A stretch of 64,000 bases of DNA from an uncultured Pelagibacteraceae bacterium (GTDB lineage: Bacteria; Pseudomonadota; Alphaproteobacteria; Pelagibacterales; Pelagibacteraceae): the NCBI GenBank assembly GCA_902589395.1, contig CACIST010000001.1, positions 204,757-268,756 on the forward strand, in the 5' to 3' direction. Position 1 is the first letter of the stretch. Every line of letters begins with the position of its first letter. Shown piece after piece: positions 8,411 through 16,673 of this stretch. The notes under the pieces were generated by a model. That model did no database searches, was not told the DNA's origin, and was given only the letters and a program-made list of their open reading frames with translations. A program made the position numbers and the translations under genes.

Positions 8411-10111
8411 ATGAGTACACAAAATATTAATAATTTAGTCGAACTGTTTTTTATTAACTATAAAAAACAAAAAAAAGACAATATTCTTTTAACATCCTTA
8501 AAAGACACTAGAAATTATTTTACATGGGAAAAAACATTTCATTCAATTAAAAAACTTTCTTCAGAAATTAAAAAATATGTAAATAAAGGTGATAGATGTT
8601 TATTAATTTCTGAAAATAGACCTGAGTGGTTTATAACAGATCTCTCTGTAATGTTATCAGGAGCTATTACTGTACCCGCTTATACAACTTATGCAGAGAA
8701 AGATTATGAATATATAATTGAAAATTGTAATCCAAAATTAATATTTGTTTCAAATCAAGAACAATTCAACAAAGTAAAAGATATTATTAAAAAAAAGAGT
8801 TTTATTACTAAAATTTTTTCTTTTGAAGAATTAGATATAAGTGAGGATGACTATTTAAACATTAATAAATTATTCTCTAATTTAGATTATCAAGATTTAA
8901 ACGTGCCAGACTTATCAATTAAAAGAAATGATCCAGCTTGTATTATTTATACTTCAGGAACACAAGGTAACCCAAAAGGTGTAATCTTAAGTCATGGTGG
9001 AATTTTAAATAATTGTGATGGTGCACTAGATATATTGAAACCTTTGCTAACAGACCAGACTAGATTTTTAACCTGGTTGCCTCTCTCTCACTCTTATGAA
9101 CACACTGTTCAATTTGTTCAAATAAGTATTGGAGCAAAAATATTCTATGCAGAAAGTATTGAAAAATTAATAAAAAATATGAACGATTGTAAACCTCAAC
9201 TAATGACCGCAGTTCCTAGGTTTTATCAAAATTTATTTCAAAAGATTAATGTAAGTTTTAACAAAGTAACAGGTTTAAAGAAAAAACTAATATTAAAAAT
9301 GTTAGAACTAGGAACCAAAAAAATAAATAAAAAATCTTTAACAATTTTAGAAAAATTAATTGATAATATATTGGAAAAAATAGTAAGAAAAAAAATCAAA
9401 AGTCAATTTGGAGGTGAGCTTAAAACTTTCGTTTCTGGCGGTGGAGCCCTTGATAAAGAAGTTGGTATTTTCTTAAATGCTATAGGACTTCCTACTCTAC
9501 AAGGTTATGGCTTAACCGAAACCTCTCCAGTTGTAAGTTGTAATCCAATTGATGATATTAGGGTTGAGACTGTAGGACCCCCATTTAAAGGGAATGAGGT
9601 AAAAATAGCTTCAGATGGAGAAATTTTAGTAAAAGGTGAAAATGTTATGTTAGGTTATTGGAATAATGAGGAAGAAACTAACAAAGTTTTAAAAGATGGA
9701 TGGTTACATACAGGAGATATTGGAATTTTTGAGAATGGTTACTTAAAAATTACTGATAGAAAAAAAGATATTTTGATCACTCCTGGTGGAGATAATATTT
9801 CTCCAGTCAAAATAGAAAATGAATTGTCAAATTCAAAATTTATTGATCAATCAATCGTTTATGGAGATAATAAACCGTATTTAGTCGCTTTATTAGTTTT
9901 ATCTGATGACAATATAAAAGCAACACAAGACCAAATTAAAAAAGAATTAGAAATTATAAATAAAAATCTTTCTAGAATAGAAAATATAAAAAAATTTTTT
10001 ATAATTAATGAAAAATTTTCAATTGAGAATGGAATGTTAACTCCAACTTTAAAACTAAAAAGATATAAAATAATTCAAAAATATAAAAATGATTTTGAAA
10101 AACTTTATTAA
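8411..10111 (+). CDS. Long-chain fatty acid--CoA ligase family protein (AMP-forming)
   Basis: This 566-residue ANL-superfamily adenylating enzyme has the P-loop-like YTSGTQGNPKGVILSHGG, the AMP-binding motif GYGLTETSP, TGDIG and the hinge DRKKDILITPGGDNISP. The closest fit is the long-chain acyl-CoA synthetase (FadD/FAA1-like) branch that activates free fatty acids to CoA thioesters. The final 60 residues are Lys-rich. It follows tRNA-Leu by 7 bases and may be read from the tRNA transcript. The chain length of the substrate cannot be read from sequence, and other carboxylic-acid CoA ligases are possible. Confidence 0.88.
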   Translation: MSTQNINNLVELFFINYKKQKKDNILLTSLKDTRNYFTWEKTFHSIKKLSSEIKKYVNKGDRCLLISENRPEWFITDLSVMLSGAITVPAYTTYAEKDYEYIIENCNPKLIFVSNQEQFNKVKDIIKKKSFITKIFSFEELDISEDDYLNINKLFSNLDYQDLNVPDLSIKRNDPACIIYTSGTQGNPKGVILSHGGILNNCDGALDILKPLLTDQTRFLTWLPLSHSYEHTVQFVQISIGAKIFYAESIEKLIKNMNDCKPQLMTAVPRFYQNLFQKINVSFNKVTGLKKKLILKMLELGTKKINKKSLTILEKLIDNILEKIVRKKIKSQFGGELKTFVSGGGALDKEVGIFLNAIGLPTLQGYGLTETSPVVSCNPIDDIRVETVGPPFKGNEVKIASDGEILVKGENVMLGYWNNEEETNKVLKDGWLHTGDIGIFENGYLKITDRKKDILITPGGDNISPVKIENELSNSKFIDQSIVYGDNKPYLVALLVLSDDNIKATQDQIKKELEIINKNLSRIENIKKFFIINEKFSIENGMLTPTLKLKRYKIIQKYKNDFEKLY

Positions 10112-10221
10112 AAATTTTTAAAAAACACTTTATAAATAGCGATTTATTTAACTTTTTTTTTAATTAATTAAAAAAAATTAAAAATTAATTTTTTTAAAAT
10201 TTTTTATAAAAAATTATATGT

Positions 10222-10250
10222 TTGACATAACTATCCAAAAAAAATAAAAA
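10222..10250 (+). promoter_or_regulatory. Candidate sigma-70 promoter of the lysine-rich mini-gene
   Basis: A perfect -35 hexamer TTGACA (10222-10227) is followed after 17 bases by TAAAAA (10245-10250) as a weak -10. This would place the transcript start at about 10257-10260, exactly at the 5' foot of the hairpin at 10260-10280. The 190-base gap at 10112-10301 is the largest gene-free stretch in the window and otherwise holds only A/T runs. The -35 is seen directly; the -10 and start site are inference. Confidence 0.5.
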
Positions 10251-10259
10251 TTAGTTATT

Positions 10260-10280
10260 AACGAATCATAAAGATTCGTT
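10260..10280 (+). promoter_or_regulatory. Perfect 8-bp hairpin or dyad in the mini-gene leader
   Basis: AACGAATC (10260-10267), loop ATAAA and GATTCGTT (10273-10280) form an uninterrupted 8-bp inverted repeat. It is followed by an A-rich linker and the ribosome binding site GGGAG, about 6 bases before the ATG at 10302. At the predicted 5' end it could be a protective 5' stem-loop; as DNA it could be an operator. It lacks a following T-run, so it is not a terminator. Confidence 0.65.
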
Positions 10281-10301
10281 TATAAAAAAAGGGAGCTAAA
10301 G

Positions 10302-10385
10302 ATGGCTAAAAGAAAAAAGAAAGCTGCTAAAAAGAAAACTAAGAAAAAAGCTAAGAAAAAAGCTAAGAAGAAAAAAAGAAGATAG
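10302..10385 (+). CDS. 27-residue polycationic (Lys/Arg/Ala) protein
   Basis: ATG at 10302 is preceded by a good ribosome binding site (GGGAGCTAAAG), and TAG is at 10383-10385. By my count 17 of 27 residues are Lys, 3 Arg, 5 Ala, 1 Thr and 1 initiator Met. The product begins MAKRKKKAAKKK and continues as KKKA-type repeats ending in KKKKRR, resembling a detached histone-H1 or Hc1 tail. Lysine codons alternate AAA and AAG, arguing against a simple A-run expansion. It has a candidate promoter, leader hairpin and strong terminator. A nucleoid or RNA-binding role is inferred from charge. It is also like tails found on ribosomal proteins and the neighbouring CarD homologue. Confidence 0.75.
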   Translation: MAKRKKKAAKKKTKKKAKKKAKKKKRR

Positions 10386-10407
10386 TTTAGTATTCTTTTT
10401 AACTGAT

Positions 10408-10448
10408 AACGCTTCTCATGGCGCTTGCGTGGGGAGCGTTTTTTTTTA
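10408..10448 (+). terminator. Rho-independent terminator after the mini-gene
   Basis: AACGCTTCTC (10408-10417) pairs with GGGGAGCGTT (10431-10440) over ten base pairs, two of them G-U, closing a 13-base loop, and a run of T continues to 10447. It starts 23 bases after the mini-gene stop. It is by far the clearest intrinsic terminator I can see in the window. The T-run reaches into the stop region of the convergent CarD-like gene. Confidence 0.9.
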
Positions 10449-11273
10449 CTCTGTTAGTTCTTGATTTATTGCCTCTTCAGATACAGGTTTTTCATCAGCT
10501 TTTTGAATTTGTTTTTCTAAATTTCTTTTTAAAGCTTTATCAAGTTTTTTCTGCGCATCTTCTAAACTTGAACCCATCACTATTTGAAATTCAGTTAAAA
10601 GTCTTTCATAAGCTTTTTCAAACAATTGTCTTTCGCTGTAAGATTGATCAATCATTATATCATCACCTTTATTAAGATCTCTCACAACTTCTGCCAAATC
10701 ATAAATTTTACCTGATGAAATTTTAGCTTCATACTCCTGAGCTCTTCTACTCCACATTGAACGTTTAATCTTTGGCTTACTTTTTAAAATACTCACACAT
10801 TTATTTATTTGGTTTATTGTTGCAAGTGGCCTCAAATGTGACTGCTTATTTACTGGCACCATTCCATTTGCCTTATCCTTCTCAAATTTTAATATATAAG
10901 TTTCTACATCAATACCACCTATATTGACTTTTTTAGTCTCAGTAATTTGGCCTACTCCATGCTTAGGATAGACAACATAATCCTTAACTTTAAATAATCT
11001 TTTTTCTGTATCTTGTTTTTTTACCTTTTTAATTTCAGGTTTTTGCTCATTATTCTTTGGTATTCTTAATGGATCACTTTTGACTTCAACTTTATCTTTT
11101 TTATTTGGCTGTTTTATTATTTTTTTTTTTTTTAATTCTTTTGTTATTTTTTTAACTTTTCCTATTTTAGAAACTTTTTTTGTCTTAACAACTTTTTTAA
11201 TAGTTTTAGTTTTTTTCTTAACCGTTTTTTTAGTTTTTTTTTTATTTAAGATTTTCTTTAAAATATTTTTCAT
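10446..11273 (-). CDS. carD: CarD/CdnL-family transcription regulator with long Lys-rich N-terminal tail
   Basis: This 275-residue protein has two parts. Residues 1-90 are a low-complexity basic tail: by my count 29 of the first 60 residues are Lys. From about residue 92 comes a CarD/CdnL/TRCF RNA-polymerase-interaction domain ([18 protein letters not shown]), then a helical C-terminal DNA-binding half ([29 protein letters not shown]). CarD proteins bind RNA polymerase beta and stabilise open complexes, notably at ribosomal promoters. Typical CarD proteins are about 160-170 residues, so the tail is an added DNA- or RNA-binding extension. It follows fdxA, as in other alphaproteobacteria; its start overlaps the fdxA end by 32 bases. 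Confidence 0.9.
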   Translation of the reverse strand: MKNILKKILNKKKTKKTVKKKTKTIKKVVKTKKVSKIGKVKKITKELKKKKIIKQPNKKDKVEVKSDPLRIPKNNEQKPEIKKVKKQDTEKRLFKVKDYVVYPKHGVGQITETKKVNIGGIDVETYILKFEKDKANGMVPVNKQSHLRPLATINQINKCVSILKSKPKIKRSMWSRRAQEYEAKISSGKIYDLAEVVRDLNKGDDIMIDQSYSERQLFEKAYERLLTEFQIVMGSSLEDAQKKLDKALKRNLEKQIQKADEKPVSEEAINQELTE

Positions 11274-11571
11274 ACTTGTCTTTTACATCTTTAAATTTTT
11301 CATGATCCACTGGAGGATCTTTTTTTTCACTAATGTTTGGCCATAAGTCAGCATATTTTTTGTTCACTTCCATCCACTTTCCACCATTATCTTCATTATC
11401 AGATATTATAGCATCCACTGGACATTCTGGCTCACAAACGCCACAATCTATACACTCATCAGGTTTAATTACAAGCATATTTTTACCTTCGTAAAAACAA
11501 TCCACTGGACATACTTCAACACAATCCATCAATTTACATTTGATGCATTTATCATTTACTAAATATGTCAT
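11242..11571 (-). CDS. fdxA: Seven-iron ferredoxin FdxA
   Basis: This 109-residue soluble electron carrier is of the [3Fe-4S][4Fe-4S] type. The first cysteine set is Cys9, Cys12, Cys17, Cys21 and Cys25 ([14 protein letters not shown]), and the second is Cys40, Cys43, Cys46 and Cys50 ([16 protein letters not shown]). The tail [17 protein letters not shown] is typical of alphaproteobacterial FdxA. It sits between the TerB-like gene (4-base overlap) and carD (32-base overlap), so the four genes from the helicase onward form one leftward operon. Confidence 0.95.
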   Translation of the reverse strand: MTYLVNDKCIKCKLMDCVEVCPVDCFYEGKNMLVIKPDECIDCGVCEPECPVDAIISDNEDNGGKWMEVNKKYADLWPNISEKKDPPVDHEKFKDVKDKYEKYFKENLK

Positions 11572-11993
11572 ATTTTTTTTTGGCGAACTTTCTCTTTAAT
11601 ATCGCCTACGGTTTTTGTATCTAGATAAAGTAATCCAGATAATCTTCTCATTAGGTTTGTTTCATACATATCAGCATCTTCATCCGAATATATAATATCC
11701 CATAATGCTTCTATAATTATTTTTTTGTCCTCTTCGTTAATATTTTTAATTTCTCTTGTAAAATCAAGAATTTGATTTGAGTCTTTTTCTTTTTCTTCAG
11801 CATCTTGTATCACTTTATCAATATTTTCAGTTTCGGCTCCCATTTCTATAATTGCATCTTTAATAATTTTTTTTTCTTTATCTGTATAATTCTCATCAAT
11901 TCTTGCTGAATGAATGAGTAAACAAGCTACTGCAGTTATTGATGGATGATTATTTTGTTTCTCAGTTTCTTTTTTTTTAAAAATATTAAACAT
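11568..11993 (-). CDS. TerB-like (tellurite-resistance-fold) helical protein
   Basis: This 141-residue acidic, all-helical protein has the TerB pattern: a first helix ending in [19 protein letters not shown] and a second, mirrored repeat [32 protein letters not shown]. These acidic Asp/Glu clusters are the metal-binding sites proposed for TerB. Despite the name, most TerB-like proteins have no proven role in tellurite resistance. The gene shares one base with the helicase stop (11993) and overlaps fdxA by 4 bases. In many alphaproteobacteria this slot holds an S4-domain RNA-binding gene, which is not seen here. Confidence 0.8.
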   Translation of the reverse strand: MFNIFKKKETEKQNNHPSITAVACLLIHSARIDENYTDKEKKIIKDAIIEMGAETENIDKVIQDAEEKEKDSNQILDFTREIKNINEEDKKIIIEALWDIIYSDEDADMYETNLMRRLSGLLYLDTKTVGDIKEKVRQKKI

Positions 11994-14506
11994 TATTTTA
12001 AGTCAAGTTGCGAAAGTACATTAAATGGATTATCATTAATATTCTTCTTTATATTTTTTTTAATTACTTTTTTAGATGGAATGTATTTAAAGTGAAGATT
12101 TTTATCTTTCTCATAAGTTTTGTAATTCATTTTTTTTATTAATTTCACAAAATTTTCTTTATTACAACCTAACAAATTCAGCATTTCAGGAATTAACTTG
12201 ATCTCTTTAATTTTATCATCTGATTTAGTATTAAAAATCATTAAGAATAACCTTTCTAAAATATCTATCCTTACATATAAATTTTCAAATTTTTCAAAAC
12301 CACATAGGAGCATTAGATTTTTATTTAATATTTTCTTTTCTTCTAAAAAGTTCAATCCAAAAGTTGGTGGTAAGAAATCTAAATTTTTCTCATTAAAGTT
12401 TTTCCATAATAGAATTCTTAATGATACAGAACTTGGTTTGAATAATTTAAATAAAAAAATATGATATCTTCCAAATTTTACACCTAAGTTTCTCAATTTT
12501 TTTCTTTCATCTTGGCTAAGTTTATTTAAATAATTTAAAACTCCATCTCTTTTAACAACTCCATTATTTTCATAAAGATGATATGCTAATGCTCTTAATT
12601 CTGTATTTTTATCTTTAACATTTTTCAAATCTATTAGACTTTTTAACTCTGTTTCAATTTTGTCATTTATCCAGTTCTGCAAATAATCATTAAGTCTTGA
12701 TTTCTCATTATTCTCAATCATCTCATCAATGGTTAACTGAATTTGTGGATTTAAATAGTCTGAACCTGGAATTAATTTTGCAATTTGGTTACTGTTCCAA
12801 TAAATTTTAAAATCATCTTTTAGTTCAATTAATCCAGTATCAATGATTTGTGTTATTCTTTTTATAATTTCAGGAACTACGTTTTGTCTTGCAGCTTTTT
12901 TTAAAGATTTTACATCAGCATCTAATGTATCAACCTTTAGATCTAATTCTAATCTTAGACCTTTTAAACGACCAATATACTGTTCATTAATCATTACTTC
13001 TTCGTCATTAACAATCTCTGTTTCAAATAATATATCTTGTTTTAAACCTTTAGCTAATACACTTGCCCTCTTATCAATAAAAGTTTTTGTTAATTCTTCA
13101 TGAAGTCTATCTGAAAGTTTATCTTCAAGGTTTTTAGTTCTCTCTATCCAATAGTCCTGATTTTCAACCCAATTAGATTTATTTGAAACATAAGCCCATG
13201 TTCTAACGTTAGCAATTCTGTTTGATAAAGAGTCGACATTTCCATCTAATTTATCAAGTAAGGATAGCTGTTCCTTCATATAGTGGTTAGGAACCTTTTT
13301 ATTTCCATTTGTTAAAAAATTAAAAATTTTACTCACAACATCAAAATGATGACCATAAGTCTTCTTTACAAAGTCAGGTATTTGACAACATTCCCAAAGT
13401 ATTTGTAAAATTTGAGTATTATCTTCAATTTTTATATTTGGAGCCTCTTTCAGAAAATATTTTAATACTTTTTCATCTTGACATTCATTTATTCTTCTAA
13501 GCCAGTCTTTTTGCGGTCTCTCTTCTAAAGATTTTAACAACGAAACTTTATTAGAAAAATTTAATTTTGAGTTTCTCCAAAAGATTGTTTGTATATCTGG
13601 AAAACTGTGTCCTTCTAATGCCTCAATTTCCTCAGGTCCTATTTCTTTACATTCACCTGTAGTACCAAATGTACCATCGTTTAAATATCTTCCTGCTCTT
13701 CCAGCAATCTGTCCAATTTCGGAAATATTTAAATTTCGCAACTTTTTACCATCGAATTTTTTTAAATTTGAAAAATATATATTATCTAGATCCATATTTA
13801 TTCCCATACCAATTGCATCAGTTGCAACTAGATAATCAACATCCCCAGATTGATATAAACTTACCTGTGCGTTTCTTGTTTTAGGGCTAAGTGAGCCCAT
13901 AACAATTGCAGCCCCACCTTTTTGACGTCTTATCAATTCTGCAATCGCATATACTTCTTCAGTAGAAAAAGCAATTACAGCACTTTTCCTCTCTATTCTT
14001 GAAATTTTTTTGTGACCACCAAAAGATAATTTAGATAGCCTTTCTCTATTTTTAAATTCAATATCTTCATCAAGTTTTTCGATAATTTTTTTAATAGAGT
14101 TAGAACCCATTAGCATGGTAAGCTTTTCTCCTCTAATATGTATCAATCTATCTGTAAAAATATGACCTCTCTCGTGGTCATTACACATTTGTATTTCATC
14201 TATTCCAACAAACTCCAAACTTTTATCCAATGGCATGGACTCAACAGTGCAAAGAAAATATTTTGCATTTATCGGTATAATTTTTTCTTCACCAGTAATC
14301 AAAGCGACTTTTGATGGATCTACTTTTTTTATAATTTTGTCATAAACTTCTCTTGCTAAAAGTCTTAAAGGGAAGCCGATCATTCCCGAGTCAAACGACA
14401 GCATAGTCTCTATTGCCAAGAAGGTTTTTCCTGTATTTGTAGGTCCTAGAACTGCTGTGATTTTATTTTTTGTCATTTCTAGCTTTGGTGTGTTTTTTTT
14501 TACCAA
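11993..14506 (-). CDS. SUV3-like ATP-dependent RNA helicase
   Basis: This 837-residue superfamily 2 helicase has motif I VLGPTNTGKTFLA (about residues 19-31), motif II as DEIQMC, a motif III-like MLMGSNS, motif V TDAIGMGINMDL and motif VI QIAGRAGRYLNDGTFG. The DEIQ form and QIAGRAGR identify the mitochondrial SUV3-related family, which unwinds RNA during turnover. The last 400 residues are helical and family-specific, ending in a basic tail. An alternative ATG at 14476 (10 residues shorter) would fit a minus-strand TATAGT at 14513-14508 as its -10. It heads the operon helicase-terB-fdxA-carD. Confidence 0.88.
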   Translation of the reverse strand: MVKKNTPKLEMTKNKITAVLGPTNTGKTFLAIETMLSFDSGMIGFPLRLLAREVYDKIIKKVDPSKVALITGEEKIIPINAKYFLCTVESMPLDKSLEFVGIDEIQMCNDHERGHIFTDRLIHIRGEKLTMLMGSNSIKKIIEKLDEDIEFKNRERLSKLSFGGHKKISRIERKSAVIAFSTEEVYAIAELIRRQKGGAAIVMGSLSPKTRNAQVSLYQSGDVDYLVATDAIGMGINMDLDNIYFSNLKKFDGKKLRNLNISEIGQIAGRAGRYLNDGTFGTTGECKEIGPEEIEALEGHSFPDIQTIFWRNSKLNFSNKVSLLKSLEERPQKDWLRRINECQDEKVLKYFLKEAPNIKIEDNTQILQILWECCQIPDFVKKTYGHHFDVVSKIFNFLTNGNKKVPNHYMKEQLSLLDKLDGNVDSLSNRIANVRTWAYVSNKSNWVENQDYWIERTKNLEDKLSDRLHEELTKTFIDKRASVLAKGLKQDILFETEIVNDEEVMINEQYIGRLKGLRLELDLKVDTLDADVKSLKKAARQNVVPEIIKRITQIIDTGLIELKDDFKIYWNSNQIAKLIPGSDYLNPQIQLTIDEMIENNEKSRLNDYLQNWINDKIETELKSLIDLKNVKDKNTELRALAYHLYENNGVVKRDGVLNYLNKLSQDERKKLRNLGVKFGRYHIFLFKLFKPSSVSLRILLWKNFNEKNLDFLPPTFGLNFLEEKKILNKNLMLLCGFEKFENLYVRIDILERLFLMIFNTKSDDKIKEIKLIPEMLNLLGCNKENFVKLIKKMNYKTYEKDKNLHFKYIPSKKVIKKNIKKNINDNPFNVLSQLDLK

Positions 14507-14638
14507 TACTATATATTGTTACCTCTAAAGAACAAAAATAGGATAAAACTAGTCCGAATCATTTAGGAAAAAGTTCTCATTTTTATTATTTAATGCTTTA
14601 AGGTTATCATAATTTCAAAAAATTAAATATATTTTTTT

Positions 14639-16597
14639 ATGCCTCAGAAATTGTGGGAAGCTAATTCTCAAACAAAATCAAAATCAAATTTATTTAAATT
14701 TGAAAAGTATTTAGCAAAAAAATTTAATTACACACCTAAGAGAAATTACAAAAAATTATATAATTGGACAATTGAAAATCCAAAGCTTTTTTGGACATCA
14801 GTTTGGGAATTTTCAAATATAAAAGGTATTAAAAATGATAAATTTTATTTTCCTAAAGAGATTATCAAAAGTAAATTTTTGTTAAAATCTAAGTTAAATT
14901 ATGCAGAAAACTTGTTATCAAAAAATGATAATTCAAAAGCTGTTACTTTCATTAGTGAAAATGGATATCGAGAAGAAAAATCTTGGAAGGAATTAAATAA
15001 AAATACTTTAAAATTAATTAATTTTTTTAAAGAAAATAATTTAAAAAAAAAAGATAGAATTGCAGCATATACTGCAAATCAAATTGAGACAGTTGAAGGT
15101 TTTTTAGCAACAAGTGCAATAGGTGCTATATGGTCCTCTTGCTCCCCTGATTTTGGTACGCAAGGAGTTGTTGAAAGATTCTCTCAAATTAAACCAAAAT
15201 TATTAATTATTACTGATAGGTATTATTATAATGGTAAAGAAATAAATGTTCTTGAAAGGCTACCAGCTATTCTTAAAAAAATTAAATCTATTAAAAGTGT
15301 TTTAATTACTAATTATCCAGGCAAAAAAAATTTAAAACAAAAAAAAATTAAAGGAATAAAAATTTTTTATTTCAATAAATTAAAATGCAAATTAAAAAGC
15401 AAAATTTCATTTAAAAAATTTGATTTTGATAAAGAACTAGCTATTTTATATTCAAGTGGAACAACAGGGAAACCAAAATGTATATGCCATAGAGCTGGCG
15501 GTGTTTTATTGCAACATTTAAAAGAGCACAAACTTCACTGTAATGTTAAGCCAGGAGACAATATATTTTATTTTACTACCTGTGGATGGATGATGTGGAA
15601 TTGGTTAATGACTTTCTTGGCATCAAAAGCTTCTATTGTTTTATTTGATGGATTTCCAATGCATAAAAGAAATGATTTACTATTTAAAATAGCTGAGAAA
15701 GAAAAAATCTCTTTGTTTGGTATAAGCGCAAAGTATATTGACCAATTAAAAAAGCTCAACGTAAATATTAAAAAAAAATTTAAACTAAAGTCTATCAAAA
15801 CTATTTGTTCTACTGGATCACCCTTATCATCTGAGGGTTTTGATTATGTTTATAAAAATATAAAAAAAAATGTTCATTTAGCATCTATTGCAGGTGGAAC
15901 AGACTTAGTATCATGCTTTGTATTAGGAAATATATATTCTCCAGTTTATAGGGGACAGATTCAAAATAATGGATTAGGAATGAATACAGATGTTTTTTCT
16001 GAAAAAGGAAAGTCTTTAATAAACCAAAAAGGGGAATTAGTCTGTAAATCACCATTCCCTTCTATGCCAAAATTATTTTGGAATGATAAGAATAATGAAA
16101 AATATAAAAATGCATATTTCAAAAAATTTAAAAATGTTTGGCACCATGGAGATTTTGCTGAAAGAAAATCTAACGGAGGATATGTAATTTATGGAAGATC
16201 AGATGCCACACTAAATCCTGGTGGAGCAAGGTTAGGTACTGCTGAGATTTATTCTGTAGTCGATAAATTTAAAGAAGTTAAAGAATCAATAGTTATAGGT
16301 CAGAAATGGGATAACGATGTGAGAATTGTGTTATTTGTTGTCCTTAAGAAACCTAAGTCGTTAAATGAAGATTTATTATTAAATTTAAAAAAGGCTATAC
16401 GTTTAGATGCATCTCCACGGCATGTGCCCAAAAAAATAATTGAGGTCTCAGATATACCGAGAACAAAAAATGGAAAAATAGTTGAGATCGCTGTTAGAGA
16501 TACTATTGAGGGAAATAAAATAAAAAATATTCAAGCTCTAATAAATCCAAATATTTTAAATGAATTTAAAAATTTGGATGAACTTAAGAGACCATAA
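14639..16597 (+). CDS. aacS: Acetoacetyl-CoA synthetase (acetoacetate--CoA ligase)
   Basis: This 652-residue cytoplasmic ANL enzyme converts acetoacetate, ATP and CoA to acetoacetyl-CoA. The family opening (MPQKLWEANSQ and NLFKFEKYL), ILYSSGTTGKPKCICHRAGG as the P-loop-like motif, FYFTTCGWMMWNWL, SIAGGTDLVSCF and the C-terminal catalytic-lysine region PRTKNGKIVEIAV separate it from acetyl-CoA synthetase. Length matches AacS (about 650). A 131-base gap upstream should hold promoters for it and the divergent helicase. The TRAP transporter follows 76 bases downstream with its own ribosome binding site. Confidence 0.94.
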   Translation: MPQKLWEANSQTKSKSNLFKFEKYLAKKFNYTPKRNYKKLYNWTIENPKLFWTSVWEFSNIKGIKNDKFYFPKEIIKSKFLLKSKLNYAENLLSKNDNSKAVTFISENGYREEKSWKELNKNTLKLINFFKENNLKKKDRIAAYTANQIETVEGFLATSAIGAIWSSCSPDFGTQGVVERFSQIKPKLLIITDRYYYNGKEINVLERLPAILKKIKSIKSVLITNYPGKKNLKQKKIKGIKIFYFNKLKCKLKSKISFKKFDFDKELAILYSSGTTGKPKCICHRAGGVLLQHLKEHKLHCNVKPGDNIFYFTTCGWMMWNWLMTFLASKASIVLFDGFPMHKRNDLLFKIAEKEKISLFGISAKYIDQLKKLNVNIKKKFKLKSIKTICSTGSPLSSEGFDYVYKNIKKNVHLASIAGGTDLVSCFVLGNIYSPVYRGQIQNNGLGMNTDVFSEKGKSLINQKGELVCKSPFPSMPKLFWNDKNNEKYKNAYFKKFKNVWHHGDFAERKSNGGYVIYGRSDATLNPGGARLGTAEIYSVVDKFKEVKESIVIGQKWDNDVRIVLFVVLKKPKSLNEDLLLNLKKAIRLDASPRHVPKKIIEVSDIPRTKNGKIVEIAVRDTIEGNKIKNIQALINPNILNEFKNLDELKRP

Positions 16598-16673
16598 TTA
16601 CTACTAAATTTATATAGACAATAATAATTGATTAATATTAAATAGTAACAATAATTAATAAATTGGAGAGAAA

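Noticed and set aside
10418..10675. Plus-strand frame starting in the terminator
   Set aside because: It begins in the terminator loop and runs antisense to carD; the convergent gene explains it.
11080..11346. Phe-rich open frame opposite the CarD tail
   Set aside because: It is the mirror image of lysine codons in the CarD tail and fdxA. It has no ribosome binding site and looks like a shadow frame.
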